Positions 48,203-61,118 of a stretch of 64,000 nt of DNA are shown piece after piece. Source of the DNA: Amaranthus tricolor. Lineage: Eukaryota; Streptophyta; Magnoliopsida; Caryophyllales; Amaranthaceae. The DNA lies in the NCBI RefSeq assembly GCF_026212465.1, contig NC_080053.1:8912815-8976814 (forward strand), written 5' to 3'. The notes under the pieces are model-generated. The model was not told the DNA's origin. It did no database searches and saw only the letters and a program-made list of their open reading frames with translations. Every line of letters starts with the position of its first letter. Position 1 is the stretch's first letter. The translations under genes and the position numbers were made by a program.

Positions 48203-48322
48203 GGGTGCGATCATACCAGCACTAATGCACCGGATCCCATCAGAACTCCGCAGTTAAGCGTGCTTGGGCGAGAGTAGTACTAGGATGGGTGACCTCCTGG
48301 GAAGTCCTCGTGTTGCACCCCT
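48203..48322 (+). rRNA. 5S rRNA: 5S rRNA, copy 53
   Basis: 672 bp after copy 52; C-class with G-to-A at 47834 and G-to-T at 48187, the same two changes as copy 40. Confidence 0.97.
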
Positions 48323-48874
48323 TTTTCCCTCCTTTTTTTTTTAATTTTTCTTATCTGTTTCCGCTGCACTTGAGCAGAAGGCATTTCAGTGGTTATCGTA
48401 GTATACTCCATGGAAGTAATTTTATTTATAAAAATATAACTCGCAACCGGGTCCCGACCTCGAATTTACGGGCACTCGAAAGATAGGACCCGTCGAGGCG
48501 GGTCGATGCGCATACGAACGAATTGTCCGAAAGAGGCGTGCGTCGGTGCGTTCGTGTAAGCGGAAATTGCACCGGGTCCCGTCGGAAGTCCCCGCGGAAG
48601 CGCGCCCGGCATGGATGGCCTCTTGATTTCCAAGTGTTGCGCGGATCTCTCAAATATTTTGTCGCTTTTTTGTTGCGAGTTCACCTGGCTTTTAAAGCCG
48701 GCGGACTCTTTTGTGAATCGGACAATACCGGGAGGGTGAAAAACGGTATTTGGGAAGGAGAAGGCTCGAAATAGGGGTCTCGGCTGCGAATTTACGAGCT
48801 TTGGAATGCTCTGGTTTTTTTTTTTTTTTTTGGGCGGCATTGCGCATGTAAACAAATTGCTACGGTGAATGAAC

Positions 48875-48994
48875 GGGTGCGATCATACCAGCACTAATGC
48901 ACCGGATCCCATCAGAACTCCGCAGTTAAGCGTGCTTGGGCGAGAGTAGTACTAGGATGGGTGACCTCCTGGGAAGTCCTCGTGTTGCACCCCT
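48875..48994 (+). rRNA. 5S rRNA: 5S rRNA, copy 54
   Basis: 672 bp after copy 53; C-class. Confidence 0.97.
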
Positions 48995-49549
48995 TTTTCC
49001 CTCCTTTTTTTTTTTAATTTTTCTTATCTGTTTCCGCTGCACTTGAGCAGAAGGCATTTCAGTGGTTATCGTAGTATACTCCATGGAAGTAATTTTATTT
49101 ATAAAAATATAACTCGCAACCGGGTCCCGACCTCGAATTTACGGGCACTCGAAAGATAGGACCCGTCGAGGCGGGTCGATGCGCATACGAACGAATTGTC
49201 CGAAAGAGGCGTGCGTCGGTGCGTTCGTGTAAGCGGAAATTGCACCGGGTCCCGTCGGAAGTCCCCGCGGAAGCGCGCCCGGCATGGATGGCCTCTTGAT
49301 TTCCATGTGTTGCGCGGATCTCTCAAATATTTTGTCGCTTTTTTGTTGCGAGTTCACCTGGCTTTTAAAGCCGGCGGACTCTTTTGTGAATCGGACAATA
49401 CCGGGAGGGTGAAAAACGGTATTTGGGAAGGAGAAGGCTCGAAATAGGGGTCTCGGCTGCGAATTTACGAGCTTTGGAATGCTCTGGTTTGTTTTTTTTT
49501 TTTTTTGGGCGGCATTGCGCATGTAAACAAATTGCTACGGTGAATGAAC

Positions 49550-49669
49550 GGGTGCGATCATACCAGCACTAATGCACCGGATCCCATCAGAACTCCGCAG
49601 TTAAGCGTGCTTGGGCGAGAGTAGTACTAGGATGGGTGACCTCCTGGGAAGTCCTCGTGTTGCACCCCT
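49550..49669 (+). rRNA. 5S rRNA: 5S rRNA, copy 55
   Basis: 675 bp after copy 54; C-class with A-to-T at 49306 and G in the T tract at 49491, the same two changes as copy 42. Confidence 0.97.
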
Positions 49670-50221
49670 TTTTCCCTCCTTTTTTTTTTTAATTTTTCTT
49701 ATCTGTTTCCGCTGCACTTGAGCAGAAGGCATTTCAGTGGTTATCGTAGTATACTCCATGGAAGTAATTTTATTTATAAAAATATAACTCGCAACCGGGT
49801 CCCGACCTCGAATTTACGGGCACTCGAAAGATAGGACCCGTCGAGGCGGGTCGATGCGCATACGAACGAATTGTCCGAAAGAGGCGTGCGTCGGTGCGTT
49901 CGTGTAAGCGGAAATTGCACCGGGTCCCGTCGGAAGTCCCCGCGGAAGCGCGCCCGGCATGGATGGCCTCTTGATTTCCAAGTGTTGCGCGGATCTCTCA
50001 AATATTTTGTCGCTTTTTTGTTGCGAGTTCACCTGGCTTTTAAAGCCGGCGGACTCTTTTGTGAATCGGACAATACCGGGAGGGTGAAAAACGGTATTTG
50101 GGAAGGAGAAGGCTCGAAATAGGGGTCTCGGCTGCGAATTTACGAGCTTTGGAATGCTCTGGTTTTTTTTTTTTTTTTGGGCGGCATTGCGCATGTAAAC
50201 AAATTGCTACGGTGAATGAAC

Positions 50222-50341
50222 GGGTGCGATCATACCAGCACTAATGCACCGGATCCCATCAGAACTCCGCAGTTAAGCGTGCTTGGGCGAGAGTAGTACT
50301 AGGATGGGTGACCTCCTGGGAAGTCCTCGTGTTGCACCCCT
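50222..50341 (+). rRNA. 5S rRNA: 5S rRNA, copy 56
   Basis: 672 bp after copy 55; C-class; downstream T run of 12, as after copy 43. Confidence 0.97.
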
Positions 50342-50895
50342 TTTTCCCTCCTTTTTTTTTTTTAATTTTTCTTATCTGTTTCCGCTGCACTTGAGCAGAA
50401 GGCATTTCAGTGGTTATCGTAGTATACTCCATGGAAGTAATTTTATTTATAAAAATATAACTCGCAACCGGGTCCCGACCTCGAATTTACGGGCACTCGA
50501 AAGATAGGACCCGTCGAGGCGGGTCGATGCGCATACGAACGAATTGTCCGAAAGAGGCGTGCGTCGGTGCGTTCGTGTAAGCGGAAATTGCACCGGGTCC
50601 CGTCGGAAGTCCCCGCGGAAGCGCGCCCGGCATGGATGGCCTCTTGATTTCCAAGTGTTGCGCGGATCTCTCAAATATTTTGTCGCTTTTTTGTTGCGAG
50701 TTCACCTGGCTTTTAAAGCCGGCGGACTCTTTTGTGAATCGGACAATACCGGGAGGGTGAAAAACGGTATTTGGGAAGGAGAAGGCTCGAAATAGGGGTC
50801 TCGGCTGCGAATTTACGAGCTTTGGAATGCTCTGGTTTTTTTTTTTTTTTTTGGGCGGCATTGCGCATGTAAACAAATTGCTACGGTGAATGAAC

Positions 50896-51015
50896 GGGTG
50901 CGATCATACCAGCACTAATGCACCGGATCCCATCAGAACTCCGCAGTTAAGCGTGCTTGGGCGAGAGTAGTACTAGGATGGGTGACCTCCTGGGAAGTCC
51001 TCGTGTTGCACCCCT
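50896..51015 (+). rRNA. 5S rRNA: 5S rRNA, copy 57
   Basis: 674 bp after copy 56; C-class; downstream T run of 12. Confidence 0.97.
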
Positions 51016-51570
51016 TTTTCCCTCCTTTTTTTTTTTTAATTTTTCTTATCTGTTTCCGCTGCACTTGAGCAGAAGGCATTTCAGTGGTTATCGTAGTATA
51101 CTCCATGGAAGTAATTTTATTTATAAAAATATAACTCGCAACCGGGTCCCGACCTCGAATTTACGGGCACTCGAAAGATAGGACCCGTCGAGGCGGGTCG
51201 ATGCGCATACGAACGAATTGTCCGAAAGAGGCGTGCGTCGGTGCGTTCGTGTAAGCGGAAATTGCACCGGGTCCCGTCGGAAGTCCCCGCGGAAGCGCGC
51301 CCGGCATGGATGGCCTCTTGATTTCCAAGTGTTGCGCGGATCTCTCAAATATTTTGTCGCTTTTTTGTTGCGAGTTCACCTGGCTTTTAAAGCCGGCGGA
51401 CTCTTTTGTGAATCGGACAATACCGGGAGGGTGAAAAACGGTATTTGGGAAGGAGAAGGCTCGAAATAGGGGTCTCGGCTGCGAATTTACGAGCTTTGGA
51501 ATGCTCTGGTTTTTTTTTTTTTTTTTTGGGCGGCATTGCGCATGTAAACAAATTGCTACGGTGAATGAAC

Positions 51571-51690
51571 GGGTGCGATCATACCAGCACTAATGCACCG
51601 GATCCCATCAGAACTCCGCAGTTAAGCGTCCTTGGGCGAGAGTAGTACTAGGATGGGTGACCTCCTGGGAAGTCCTCGTGTTGCACCCCT
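51571..51690 (+). rRNA. 5S rRNA: 5S rRNA, copy 58, G60C variant
   Basis: 675 bp after copy 57; C-class. The gene has GCGTCCTTGGG instead of GCGTGCTTGGG (base 51630, gene position 60), inside the A-box region of the internal promoter. Confidence 0.96.
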
Positions 51691-52243
51691 TTTTCCCTCC
51701 TTTTTTTTTTTAATTTTTCTTATCTGTTTCCGCTGCACTTGAGCAGAAGGCATTTCAGTGGTTATCGTAGTATACTCCATGGAAGTAATTTTATTTATAA
51801 AAATATAACTCGCAACCGGGTCCCGACCTCGAATTTACGGGCACTCGAAAGATAGGACCCGTCGAGGCGGGTCGATGCGCATACGAACGAATTGTCCGAA
51901 AGAGGCGTGCGTCGGTGCGTTCGTGTAAGCGGAAATTGCACCGGGTCCCGTCGGAAGTCCCCGCGGAAGCGCGCCCGGCATGGATGGCCTCTTGATTTCC
52001 AAGTGTTGCGCGGATCTCTCAAATATTTTGTCGCTTTTTTGTTGCGAGTTCACCTGGCTTTTAAAGCCGGCGGACTCTTTTGTGAATCGGACAATACCGG
52101 GAGGGTGAAAAACGGTATTTGGGAAGGAGAAGGCTCGAAATAGGGGTCTCGGCTGCGAATTTACGAGCTTTGGAATGCTCTGGTTTTTTTTTTTTTTTTT
52201 GGGCGGCATTGCGCATGTAAACAAATTGCTACGGTGAATGAAC

Positions 52244-52363
52244 GGGTGCGATCATACCAGCACTAATGCACCGGATCCCATCAGAACTCCGCAGTTAAGC
52301 GTGCTTGGGCGAGAGTAGTACTAGGATGGGTGACCTCCTGGGAAGTCCTCGTGTTGCACCCCT
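52244..52363 (+). rRNA. 5S rRNA: 5S rRNA, copy 59
   Basis: 673 bp after copy 58; C-class. Confidence 0.97.
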
Positions 52364-52915
52364 TTTTCCCTCCTTTTTTTTTTTAATTTTTCTTATCTGT
52401 TTCCGCTGCACTTGAGCAGAAGGCATTTCAGTGGTTATCGTAGTATACTCCATGGAAGTAATTTTATTTATAAAAATATAACTCGCAACCGGGTCCCGAC
52501 CTCGAATTTACGGGCACTCGAAAGATAGGACCCGTCGAGGCGGGTCGATGCGCATACGAACGAATTGTCCGAAAGAGGCGTGCGTCGGTGCGTTCGTGTA
52601 AGCGGAAATTGCACCGGGTCCCGTCGGAAGTCCCCGCGGAAGCGCGCCCGGCATGGATGGCCTCTTGATTTCCAAGTGTTGCGCGGATCTCTCAAATATT
52701 TTGTCGCTTTTTTGTTGCGAGTTCACCTGGCTTTTAAAGCCGGCGGACTCTTTTGTGAATCGGACAATACCGGGAGGGTGAAAAACGGTATTTGGGAAGG
52801 AGAAGGCTCGAAATAGGGGTCTCGGCTGCGAATTTACGAGCTTTGGAATGCTCTGGTTTTTTTTTTTTTTTTGGGCGGCATTGCGCATGTAAACAAATTG
52901 CTACGGTGAATGAAC

Positions 52916-53035
52916 GGGTGCGATCATACCAGCACTAATGCACCGGATCCCATCAGAACTCCGCAGTTAAGCGTGCTTGGGCGAGAGTAGTACTAGGATG
53001 GGTGACCTCCTGGGAAGTCCTCGTGTTGCACCCCT
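52916..53035 (+). rRNA. 5S rRNA: 5S rRNA, copy 60
   Basis: 672 bp after copy 59; C-class. Confidence 0.97.
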
Positions 53036-53586
53036 TTTTCCCTCCTTTTTTTTTTAATTTTTCTTATCTGTTTCCGCTGCACTTGAGCAGAAGGCATTTC
53101 AGTGGTTATCGTAGTATACTCCATGGAAGTAATTTTATTTATAAAAATATAACTCGCAACCGGGTCCCGACCTCGAATTTACGGGCACTCGAAAGATAGG
53201 ACCCGTCGAGGCGGGTCGATGCGCATACGAACGAATTGTCCGAAAGAGGCGTGCGTCGGTGCGTTCGTGTAAGCGGAAATTGCACCGGGTCCCGTCGGAA
53301 GTCCCCGCGGAAGCGCGCCCGGCATGGATGGCCTCTTGATTTCCAAGTGTTGCGCGGATCTCTCAAATATTTTGTCGCTTTTTTGTTGCGAGTTCACCTG
53401 GCTTTTAAAGCCGGCGGACTCTTTTGTGAATCGGACAATACCGGGAGGGTGAAAAACGGTATTTGGGAAGGAGAAGGCTCGAAATAGGGGTCTCGGCTGC
53501 GAATTTACGAGCTTTGGAATGCTCTGGTTTTTTTTTTTTTTTTGGGCGGCATTGCGCATGTAAACAAATTGCTACGGTGAATGAAC

Positions 53587-53706
53587 GGGTGTGATCATAC
53601 CAGCACTAATGCACCGGATCCCATCAGAACTCCGCAGTTAAGCGTGCTTGGGCGAGAGTAGTACTAGGATGGGTGACCTCCTGGGAAGTCCTCGTGTTGC
53701 ACCCCT
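53587..53706 (+). rRNA. 5S rRNA: 5S rRNA, copy 61, C6T variant
   Basis: 671 bp after copy 60; C-class. The gene starts GGGTGTGATC (base 53592), a CpG-to-TpG change in helix I. Confidence 0.96.
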
Positions 53707-54258
53707 TTTTCCCTCCTTTTTTTTTTAATTTTTCTTATCTGTTTCCGCTGCACTTGAGCAGAAGGCATTTCAGTGGTTATCGTAGTATACTCCATGGAAG
53801 TAATTTTATTTATAAAAATATAACTCGCAACCGGGTCCCGACCTCGAATTTACGGGCACTCGAAAGATAGGACCCGTCGAGGCGGGTCGATGCGCATACG
53901 AACGAATTGTCCGAAAGAGGCGTGCGTCGGTGCGTTCGTGTAAGCGGAAATTGCACCGGGTCCCGTCGGAAGTCCCCGCGGAAGCGCGCCCGGCATGGAT
54001 GGCCTCTTGATTTCCAAGTGTTGCGCGGATCTCTCAAATATTTTGTCGCTTTTTTGTTGCGAGTTCACCTGGCTTTTAAAGCCGGCGGACTCTTTTGTGA
54101 ATCGGACAATACCGGGAGGGTGAAAAACGGTATTTGGGAAGGAGAAGGCTCGAAATAGGGGTCTCGGCTGCGAATTTACGAGCTTTGGAATGCTCTGGTT
54201 TTTTTTTTTTTTTTTGGGCGGCATTGCGCATGTAAACAAATTGCTACGGTGAATGAAC

Positions 54259-54378
54259 GGGTGCGATCATACCAGCACTAATGCACCGGATCCCATCAGA
54301 ACTCCGCAGTTAAGCGTGCTTGGGCGAGAGTAGTACTAGGATGGGTGACCTCCTGGGAAGTCCTCGTGTTGCACCCCT
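54259..54378 (+). rRNA. 5S rRNA: 5S rRNA, copy 62
   Basis: 672 bp after copy 61; C-class. Confidence 0.97.
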
Positions 54379-54930
54379 TTTTCCCTCCTTTTTTTTTTTA
54401 ATTTTTCTTATCTGTTTCCGCTGCACTTGAGCAGAAGGCATTTCAGTGGTTATCGTAGTATACTCCATGGAAGTAATTTTATTTATAAAAATATAACTCG
54501 CAACCGGGTCCCGACCTCGAATTTACGGGCACTCGAAAGATAGGACCCGTCGAGGCGGGTCGATGCGCATACGAACGAATTGTCCGAAAGAGGCGTGCGT
54601 CGGTGCGTTCGTGTAAGCGGAAATTGCACCGGGTCCCGTCGGAAGTCCCCGCGGAAGCGCGCCCGGCATGGATGGCCTCTTGATTTCCAAGTGTTGCGCG
54701 GATCTCTCAAATATTTTGTCGCTTTTTTGTTGCGAGTTCACCTGGCTTTTAAAGCCGGCGGACTCTTTTGTGAATCGGACAATACCGGGAGGGTGAAAAA
54801 CGGTATTTGGGAAGGAGAAGGCTCGAAATAGGGGTCTCGGCTGCGAATTTACGAGCTTTGGAATGCTCTGGTTTTTTTTTTTTTTTTGGGCGGCATTGCG
54901 CATGTAAACAAATTGCTACGGTGAATGAAC

Positions 54931-55050
54931 GGGTGCGATCATACCAGCACTAATGCACCGGATCCCATCAGAACTCCGCAGTTAAGCGTGCTTGGGCGAG
55001 AGTAGTACTAGGATGGGTGACCTCCTGGGAAGTCCTCGTGTTGCACCCCT
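54931..55050 (+). rRNA. 5S rRNA: 5S rRNA, copy 63
   Basis: 672 bp after copy 62; C-class; last of the 13-unit C run. Confidence 0.97.
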
Positions 55051-55606
55051 TTTTCCCTCCTTTTTTTTTTTAATTTTTCTTATCTGTTTCCGCTGCACTT
55101 GAGCAGAAGGCATTTCAGTGGTTATCGTAGTATACTCCATGGAAGTAATTTTATTTATAAAAATATAACTCGCAACCGGGTCCCGACCTCGAATTTACGG
55201 GCACTCGAAAGATAGGACCCGTCGAGGCGGGTCGATGCGCATACGAACGAATTGTCCGAAAGAGGCGTGCGTCGGTGCGTTCGTGTAAGCGGAAATTGCA
55301 CCGGGTCCCGTCGGAAGTCCCCGCGGAAGCGCGCCCGGCATGGATGGCCTCTTGATTTCCAAGTGTTGCGCGGATTTCTCAAATATTTTGTCGCTTTTTT
55401 GTTGCGAGTTCACCTGGCTTTTAAAGCCGGCGGACTCTTTTGTGAATCGGACAATACCGGGAGGGTGAAAAACGGTATTTGGGAAGGAGAAGGCTCGAAA
55501 TAGGGGTCTCGGCTGCGAATTTACGAGCTTTGGAATGCTCTGGTTTTTTTTTTTTTTTTTTTTGGGCGGCATTGCGCATGTAAACAAATTGCTACGGTGA
55601 ATGAAC

Positions 55607-55726
55607 GGGTGCGATCATACCAGCACTAATGCACCGGATCCCATCAGAACTCCGCAGTTAAGCGTGCTTGGGCGAGAGTAGTACTAGGATGGGTGACCTC
55701 CTGGGAAGTCCTCGTGTTGCACCCCT
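55607..55726 (+). rRNA. 5S rRNA: 5S rRNA, copy 64
   Basis: 676 bp after copy 63; first of six T-class units. Confidence 0.97.
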
Positions 55727-56281
55727 TTTTCCCTCCTTTTTTTTTTTAATTTTTCTTATCTGTTTCCGCTGCACTTGAGCAGAAGGCATTTCAGTGGTTA
55801 TCGTAGTATACTCCATGGAAGTAATTTTATTTATAAAAATATAACTCGCAACCGGGTCCCGACCTCGAATTTACGGGCACTCGAAAGATAGGACCCGTCG
55901 AGGCGGGTCGATGCGCATACGAACGAATTGTCCGAAAGAGGCGTGCGTCGGTGCGTTCGTGTAAGCGGAAATTGCACCGGGTCCCGTCGGAAGTCCCCGC
56001 GGAAGCGCGCCCGGCATGGATGGCCTCTTGATTTCCAAGTGTTGCGCGGATTTCTCAAATATTTTGTCGCTTTTTTGTTGCGAGTTCACCTGGCTTTTAA
56101 AGCCGGCGGACTCTTTTGTGAATCGGACAATACCGGGAGGGTGAAAAACGGTATTTGGGAAGGAGAAGGCTCGAAATAGGGGTCTCGGCTGCGAATTTAC
56201 GAGCTTTGGAATGCTCTGGTTTTTTTTTTTTTTTTTTTGGGCGGCATTGCGCATGTAAACAAATTGCTACGGTGAATGAAC

Positions 56282-56401
56282 GGGTGCGATCATACCAGCA
56301 CTAATGCACCGGATCCCATCAGAACTCCGCAGTTAAGCGTGCTTGGGCGAGAGTAGTACTAGGATGGGTGACCTCCTGGGAAGTCCTCGTGTTGCACCCC
56401 T
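56282..56401 (+). rRNA. 5S rRNA: 5S rRNA, copy 65
   Basis: 675 bp after copy 64; T-class. Confidence 0.97.
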
Positions 56402-56956
56402 TTTTCCCTCCTTTTTTTTTTTAATTTTTCTTATCTGTTTCCGCTGCACTTGAGCAGAAGGCATTTCAGTGGTTATCGTAGTATACTCCATGGAAGTAAT
56501 TTTATTTATAAAAATATAACTCGCAACCGGGTCCCGACCTCGAATTTACGGGCACTCGAAAGATAGGACCCGTCGAGGCGGGTCGATGCGCATACGAACG
56601 AATTGTCCGAAAGAGGCGTGCGTCGGTGCGTTCGTGTAAGCGGAAATTGCACCGGGTCCCGTCGGAAGTCCCCGCGGAAGCGCGCCCGGCATGGATGGCC
56701 TCTTGATTTCCAAGTGTTGCGCGGATTTCTCAAATATTTTGTCGCTTTTTTGTTGCGAGTTCACCTGGCTTTTAAAGCCGGCGGACTCTTTTGTGAATCG
56801 GACAATACCGGGAGGGTGAAAAACGGTATTTGGGAAGGAGAAGGCTCGAAATAGGGGTCTCGGCTGCGAATTTACGAGCTTTGGAATGCTCTGGTTTTTT
56901 TTTTTTTTTTTTTGGGCGGCATTGCGCATGTAAACAAATTGCTACGGTGAATGAAC

Positions 56957-57076
56957 GGGTGCGATCATACCAGCACTAATGCACCGGATCCCATCAGAAC
57001 TCCGCAGTTAAGCGTGCTTGGGCGAGAGTAGTACTAGGATGGGTGACCTCCTGGGAAGTCCTCGTGTTGCACCCCT
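56957..57076 (+). rRNA. 5S rRNA: 5S rRNA, copy 66
   Basis: 675 bp after copy 65; T-class. Confidence 0.97.
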
Positions 57077-57631
57077 TTTTCCCTCCTTTTTTTTTTTAAT
57101 TTTTCTTATCTGTTTCCGCTGCACTTGAGCAGAAGGCATTTCAGTGGTTATCGTAGTATACTCCATGGAAGTAATTTTATTTATAAAAATATAACTCGCA
57201 ACCGGGTCCCGACCTCGAATTTACGGGCACTCGAAAGATAGGACCCGTCGAGGCGGGTCGATGCGCATACGAACGAATTGTCCGAAAGAGGCGTGCGTCG
57301 GTGCGTTCGTGTAAGCGGAAATTGCACCGGGTCCCGTCGGAAGTCCCCGCGGAAGCGCGCCCGGCATGGATGGCCTCTTGATTTCCAAGTGTTGCGCGGA
57401 TTTCTCAAATATTTTGTCGCTTTTTTGTTGCGAGTTCACCTGGCTTTTAAAGCCGGCGGACTCTTTTGTGAATCGGACAATACCGGGAGGGTGAAAAACG
57501 GTATTTGGGAAGGAGAAGGCTCGAAATAGGGGTCTCGGCTGCGAATTTACGAGCTTTGGAATGCTCTGGTTTTTTTTTTTTTTTTTTTGGGCGGCATTGC
57601 GCATGTAAGCAAATTGCTACGGTGAATGAAC

Positions 57632-57751
57632 GGGTGCGATCATACCAGCACTAATGCACCGGATCCCATCAGAACTCCGCAGTTAAGCGTGCTTGGGCGA
57701 GAGTAGTACTAGGATGGGTGACCTCCTGGGAAGTCCTCGTGTTGCACCCCT
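57632..57751 (+). rRNA. 5S rRNA: 5S rRNA, copy 67
   Basis: 675 bp after copy 66; T-class; A-to-G at 57609 (position -23) gives ATGTAAG in the TATA-like box. Confidence 0.97.
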
Positions 57752-58304
57752 TTTTCCCTCCTTTTTTTTTTTAATTTTTCTTATCTGTTTCCGCTGCACT
57801 TGAGCAGAAGGCATTTCAGTGGTTATCGTAGTATACTCCATGGAAGTAATTTTATTTATAAAAATATAACTCGCAACCGGGTCCCGACCTCGAATTTACG
57901 GGCACTCGAAAGATAGGACCCGTCGAGGCGGGTCGATGCGCATACGAACGAATTGTCCGAAAGAGGCGTGCGTCGGTGCGTTCGTGTAAGCGGAAATTGC
58001 ACCGGGTCCCGTCGGAAGTCCCCGCGGAAGCGCGCCCGGCATGGATGGCCTCTTGATTTCCAAGTGTTGCGCGGATTTCTCAAATATTTTGTCGCTTTTT
58101 TGTTGCGAGTTCACCTGGCTTTTAAAGCCGGCGGACTCTTTTGTGAATCGGACAATACCGGGAGGGTGAAAAACGGTATTTGGGAAGGAGAAGGCTCGAA
58201 ATAGGGGTCTCGGCTGCGAATTTACGAGCTTTGGAATGCTCTGGTTTTTTTTTTTTTTTTTGGGCGGCATTGCGCATGTAAACAAATTGCTACGGTGAAT
58301 GAAC

Positions 58305-58424
58305 GGGTGCGATCATACCAGCACTAATGCACCGGATCCCATCAGAACTCCGCAGTTAAGCGTGCTTGGGCGAGAGTAGTACTAGGATGGGTGACCTCCT
58401 GGGAAGTCCTCGTGTTGCACCCCT
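58305..58424 (+). rRNA. 5S rRNA: 5S rRNA, copy 68
   Basis: 673 bp after copy 67; T-class. Confidence 0.97.
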
Positions 58425-58978
58425 TTTTCCCTCCTTTTTTTTTTAATTTTTCTTATCTGTTTCCGCTGCACTTGAGCAGAAGGCATTTCAGTGGTTATCG
58501 TAGTATACTCCATGGAAGTAATTTTATTTATAAAAATATAACTCGCAACCGGGTCCCGACCTCGAATTTACGGGCACTCGAAAGATAGGACCCGTCGAGG
58601 CGGGTCGATGCGCATACGAACGAATTGTCCGAAAGAGGCGTGCGTCGGTGCGTTCGTGTAAGCGGAAATTGCACCGGGTCCCGTCGGAAGTCCCCGCGGA
58701 AGCGCGCCCGGCATGGATGGCCTCTTGATTTCCAAGTGTTGCGCGGATTTCTCAAATATTTTGTCGCTTTTTTGTTGCGAGTTCACCTGGCTTTTAAAGC
58801 CGGCGGACTCTTTTGTGAATCGGACAATACCGGGAGGGTGAAAAACGGTATTTGGGAAGGAGAAGGCTCGAAATAGGGGTCTCGGCTGCGAATTTACGAG
58901 CTTTGGAATGCTCTGGTTTTTTTTTTTTTTTTTTTGGGCGGCATTGCGCATGTAAACAAATTGCTACGGTGAATGAAC

Positions 58979-59098
58979 GGGTGCGATCATACCAGCACTA
59001 ATGCACCGGATCCCATCAGAACTCCGCAGTTAAGCGTGCTTGGGCGAGAGTAGTACTAGGATGGGTGACCTCCTGGGAAGTCCTCGTGTTGCACCCCT
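58979..59098 (+). rRNA. 5S rRNA: 5S rRNA, copy 69
   Basis: 674 bp after copy 68; T-class. Confidence 0.97.
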
Positions 59099-59653
59099 TT
59101 TTCCCTCCTTTTTTTTTTTAATTTTTCTTATCTGTTTCCGCTGCACTTGAGCAGAAGGCATTTCAGTGGTTATCGTAGTATACTCCATGGAAGTAATTTT
59201 ATTTATAAAAATATAACTCGCAACCGGGTCCCGACCTCGAATTTACGGGCACTCGAAAGATAGGACCCGTCGAGGCGGGTCGATGCGCATACGAACGAAT
59301 TGTCCGAAAGAGGCGTGCGTCGGTGCGTTCGTGTAAGCGGAAATTGCACCGGGTCCCGTCGGAAGTCCCCGCGGAAGCGCGCCCGGCATGGATGGCCTCT
59401 TGATTTCCAAGTGTTGCGCGGATCTCTCAAATATTTTGTCGCTTTTTTGTTGCGAGTTCACCTGGCTTTTAAAGCCGGCGGACTCTTTTGTGAATCGGAC
59501 AATACCGGGAGGGTGAAAAACGGTATTTGGGAAGGAGAAGGCTCGAAATAGGGGTCTCGGCTGCGAATTTACGAGCTTTGGAATGCTCTGGTTTTTTTTT
59601 TTTTTTTTTTGGGCGGCATTGCGCATGTAAACAAATTGCTACGGTGAATGAAC

Positions 59654-59773
59654 GGGTGCGATCATACCAGCACTAATGCACCGGATCCCATCAGAACTCC
59701 GCAGTTAAGCGTGCTTGGGCGAGAGTAGTACTAGGATGGGTGACCTCCTGGGAAGTCCTCGTGTTGCACCCCT
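59654..59773 (+). rRNA. 5S rRNA: 5S rRNA, copy 70
   Basis: 675 bp after copy 69; C-class. Confidence 0.97.
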
Positions 59774-60326
59774 TTTTCCCTCCTTTTTTTTTTTAATTTT
59801 TCTTATCTGTTTCCGCTGCACTTGAGCAGAAGGCATTTCAGTGGTTATCGTAGTATACTCCATGGAAGTAATTTTATTTATAAAAATATAACTCGCAACC
59901 GGGTCCCGACCTCGAATTTACGGGCACTCGAAAGATAGGACCCGTCGAGGCGGGTCGATGCGCATACGAACGAATTGTCCGAAAGAGGCGTGCGTCGGTG
60001 CGTTCGTGTAAGCGGAAATTGCACCGGGTCCCGTCGGAAGTCCCCGCGGAAGCGCGCCCGGCATGGATGGCCTCTTGATTTCCAAGTGTTGCGCGGATTT
60101 CTCAAATATTTTGTCGCTTTTTTGTTGCGAGTTCACCTGGCTTTTAAAGCCGGCGGACTCTTTTGTGAATCGGACAATACCGGGAGGGTGAAAAACGGTA
60201 TTTGGGAAGGAGAAGGCTCGAAATAGGGGTCTCGGCTGCGAATTTACGAGCTTTGGAATGCTCTGGTTTTTTTTTTTTTTTTTGGGCGGCATTGCGCATG
60301 TAAACAAATTGCTACGGTGAATGAAC

Positions 60327-60446
60327 GGGTGCGATCATACCAGCACTAATGCACCGGATCCCATCAGAACTCCGCAGTTAAGCGTGCTTGGGCGAGAGTA
60401 GTACTAGGATGGGTGACCTCCTGGGAAGTCCTCGTGTTGCACCCCT
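60327..60446 (+). rRNA. 5S rRNA: 5S rRNA, copy 71
   Basis: 673 bp after copy 70; T-class. Confidence 0.97.
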
Positions 60447-60998
60447 TTTTCCCTCCTTTTTTTTTTTAATTTTTCTTATCTGTTTCCGCTGCACTTGAGC
60501 AGAAGGCATTTCAGTGGTTATCGTAGTATACTCCATGGAAGTAATTTTATTTATAAAAATATAACTCGCAACCGGGTCCCGACCTCGAATTTACGGGCAC
60601 TCGAAAGATAGGACCCGTCGAGGCGGGTCGATGCGCATACGAACGAATTGTCCGAAAGAGGCGTGCGTCGGTGCGTTCGTGTAAGCGGAAATTGCACCGG
60701 GTCCCGTCGGAAGTCCCCGCGGAAGCGCGCCCGGCATGGATGGCCTCTTGATTTCCAAGTGTTGCGCGGATCTCTCAAATATTTTGTCGCTTTTTTGTTG
60801 CGAGTTCACCTGGCTTTTAAAGCCGGCGGACTCTTTTGTGAATCGGACAATACCGGGAGGGTGAAAAACGGTATTTGGGAAGGAGAAGGCTCGAAATAGG
60901 GGTCTCGGCTGCGAATTTACGAGCTTTGGAATGCTCTGGTTTTTTTTTTTTTTTTGGGCGGCATTGCGCATGTAAACAAATTGCTACGGTGAATGAAC

Positions 60999-61118
60999 GG
61001 GTGCGATCATACCAGCACTAATGCACCGGATCCCATCAGAACTCCGCAGTTAAGCGTGCTTGGGCGAGAGTAGTACTAGGATGGGTGACCTCCTGGGAAG
61101 TCCTCGTGTTGCACCCCT
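60999..61118 (+). rRNA. 5S rRNA: 5S rRNA, copy 72
   Basis: 672 bp after copy 71; C-class. Confidence 0.97.
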
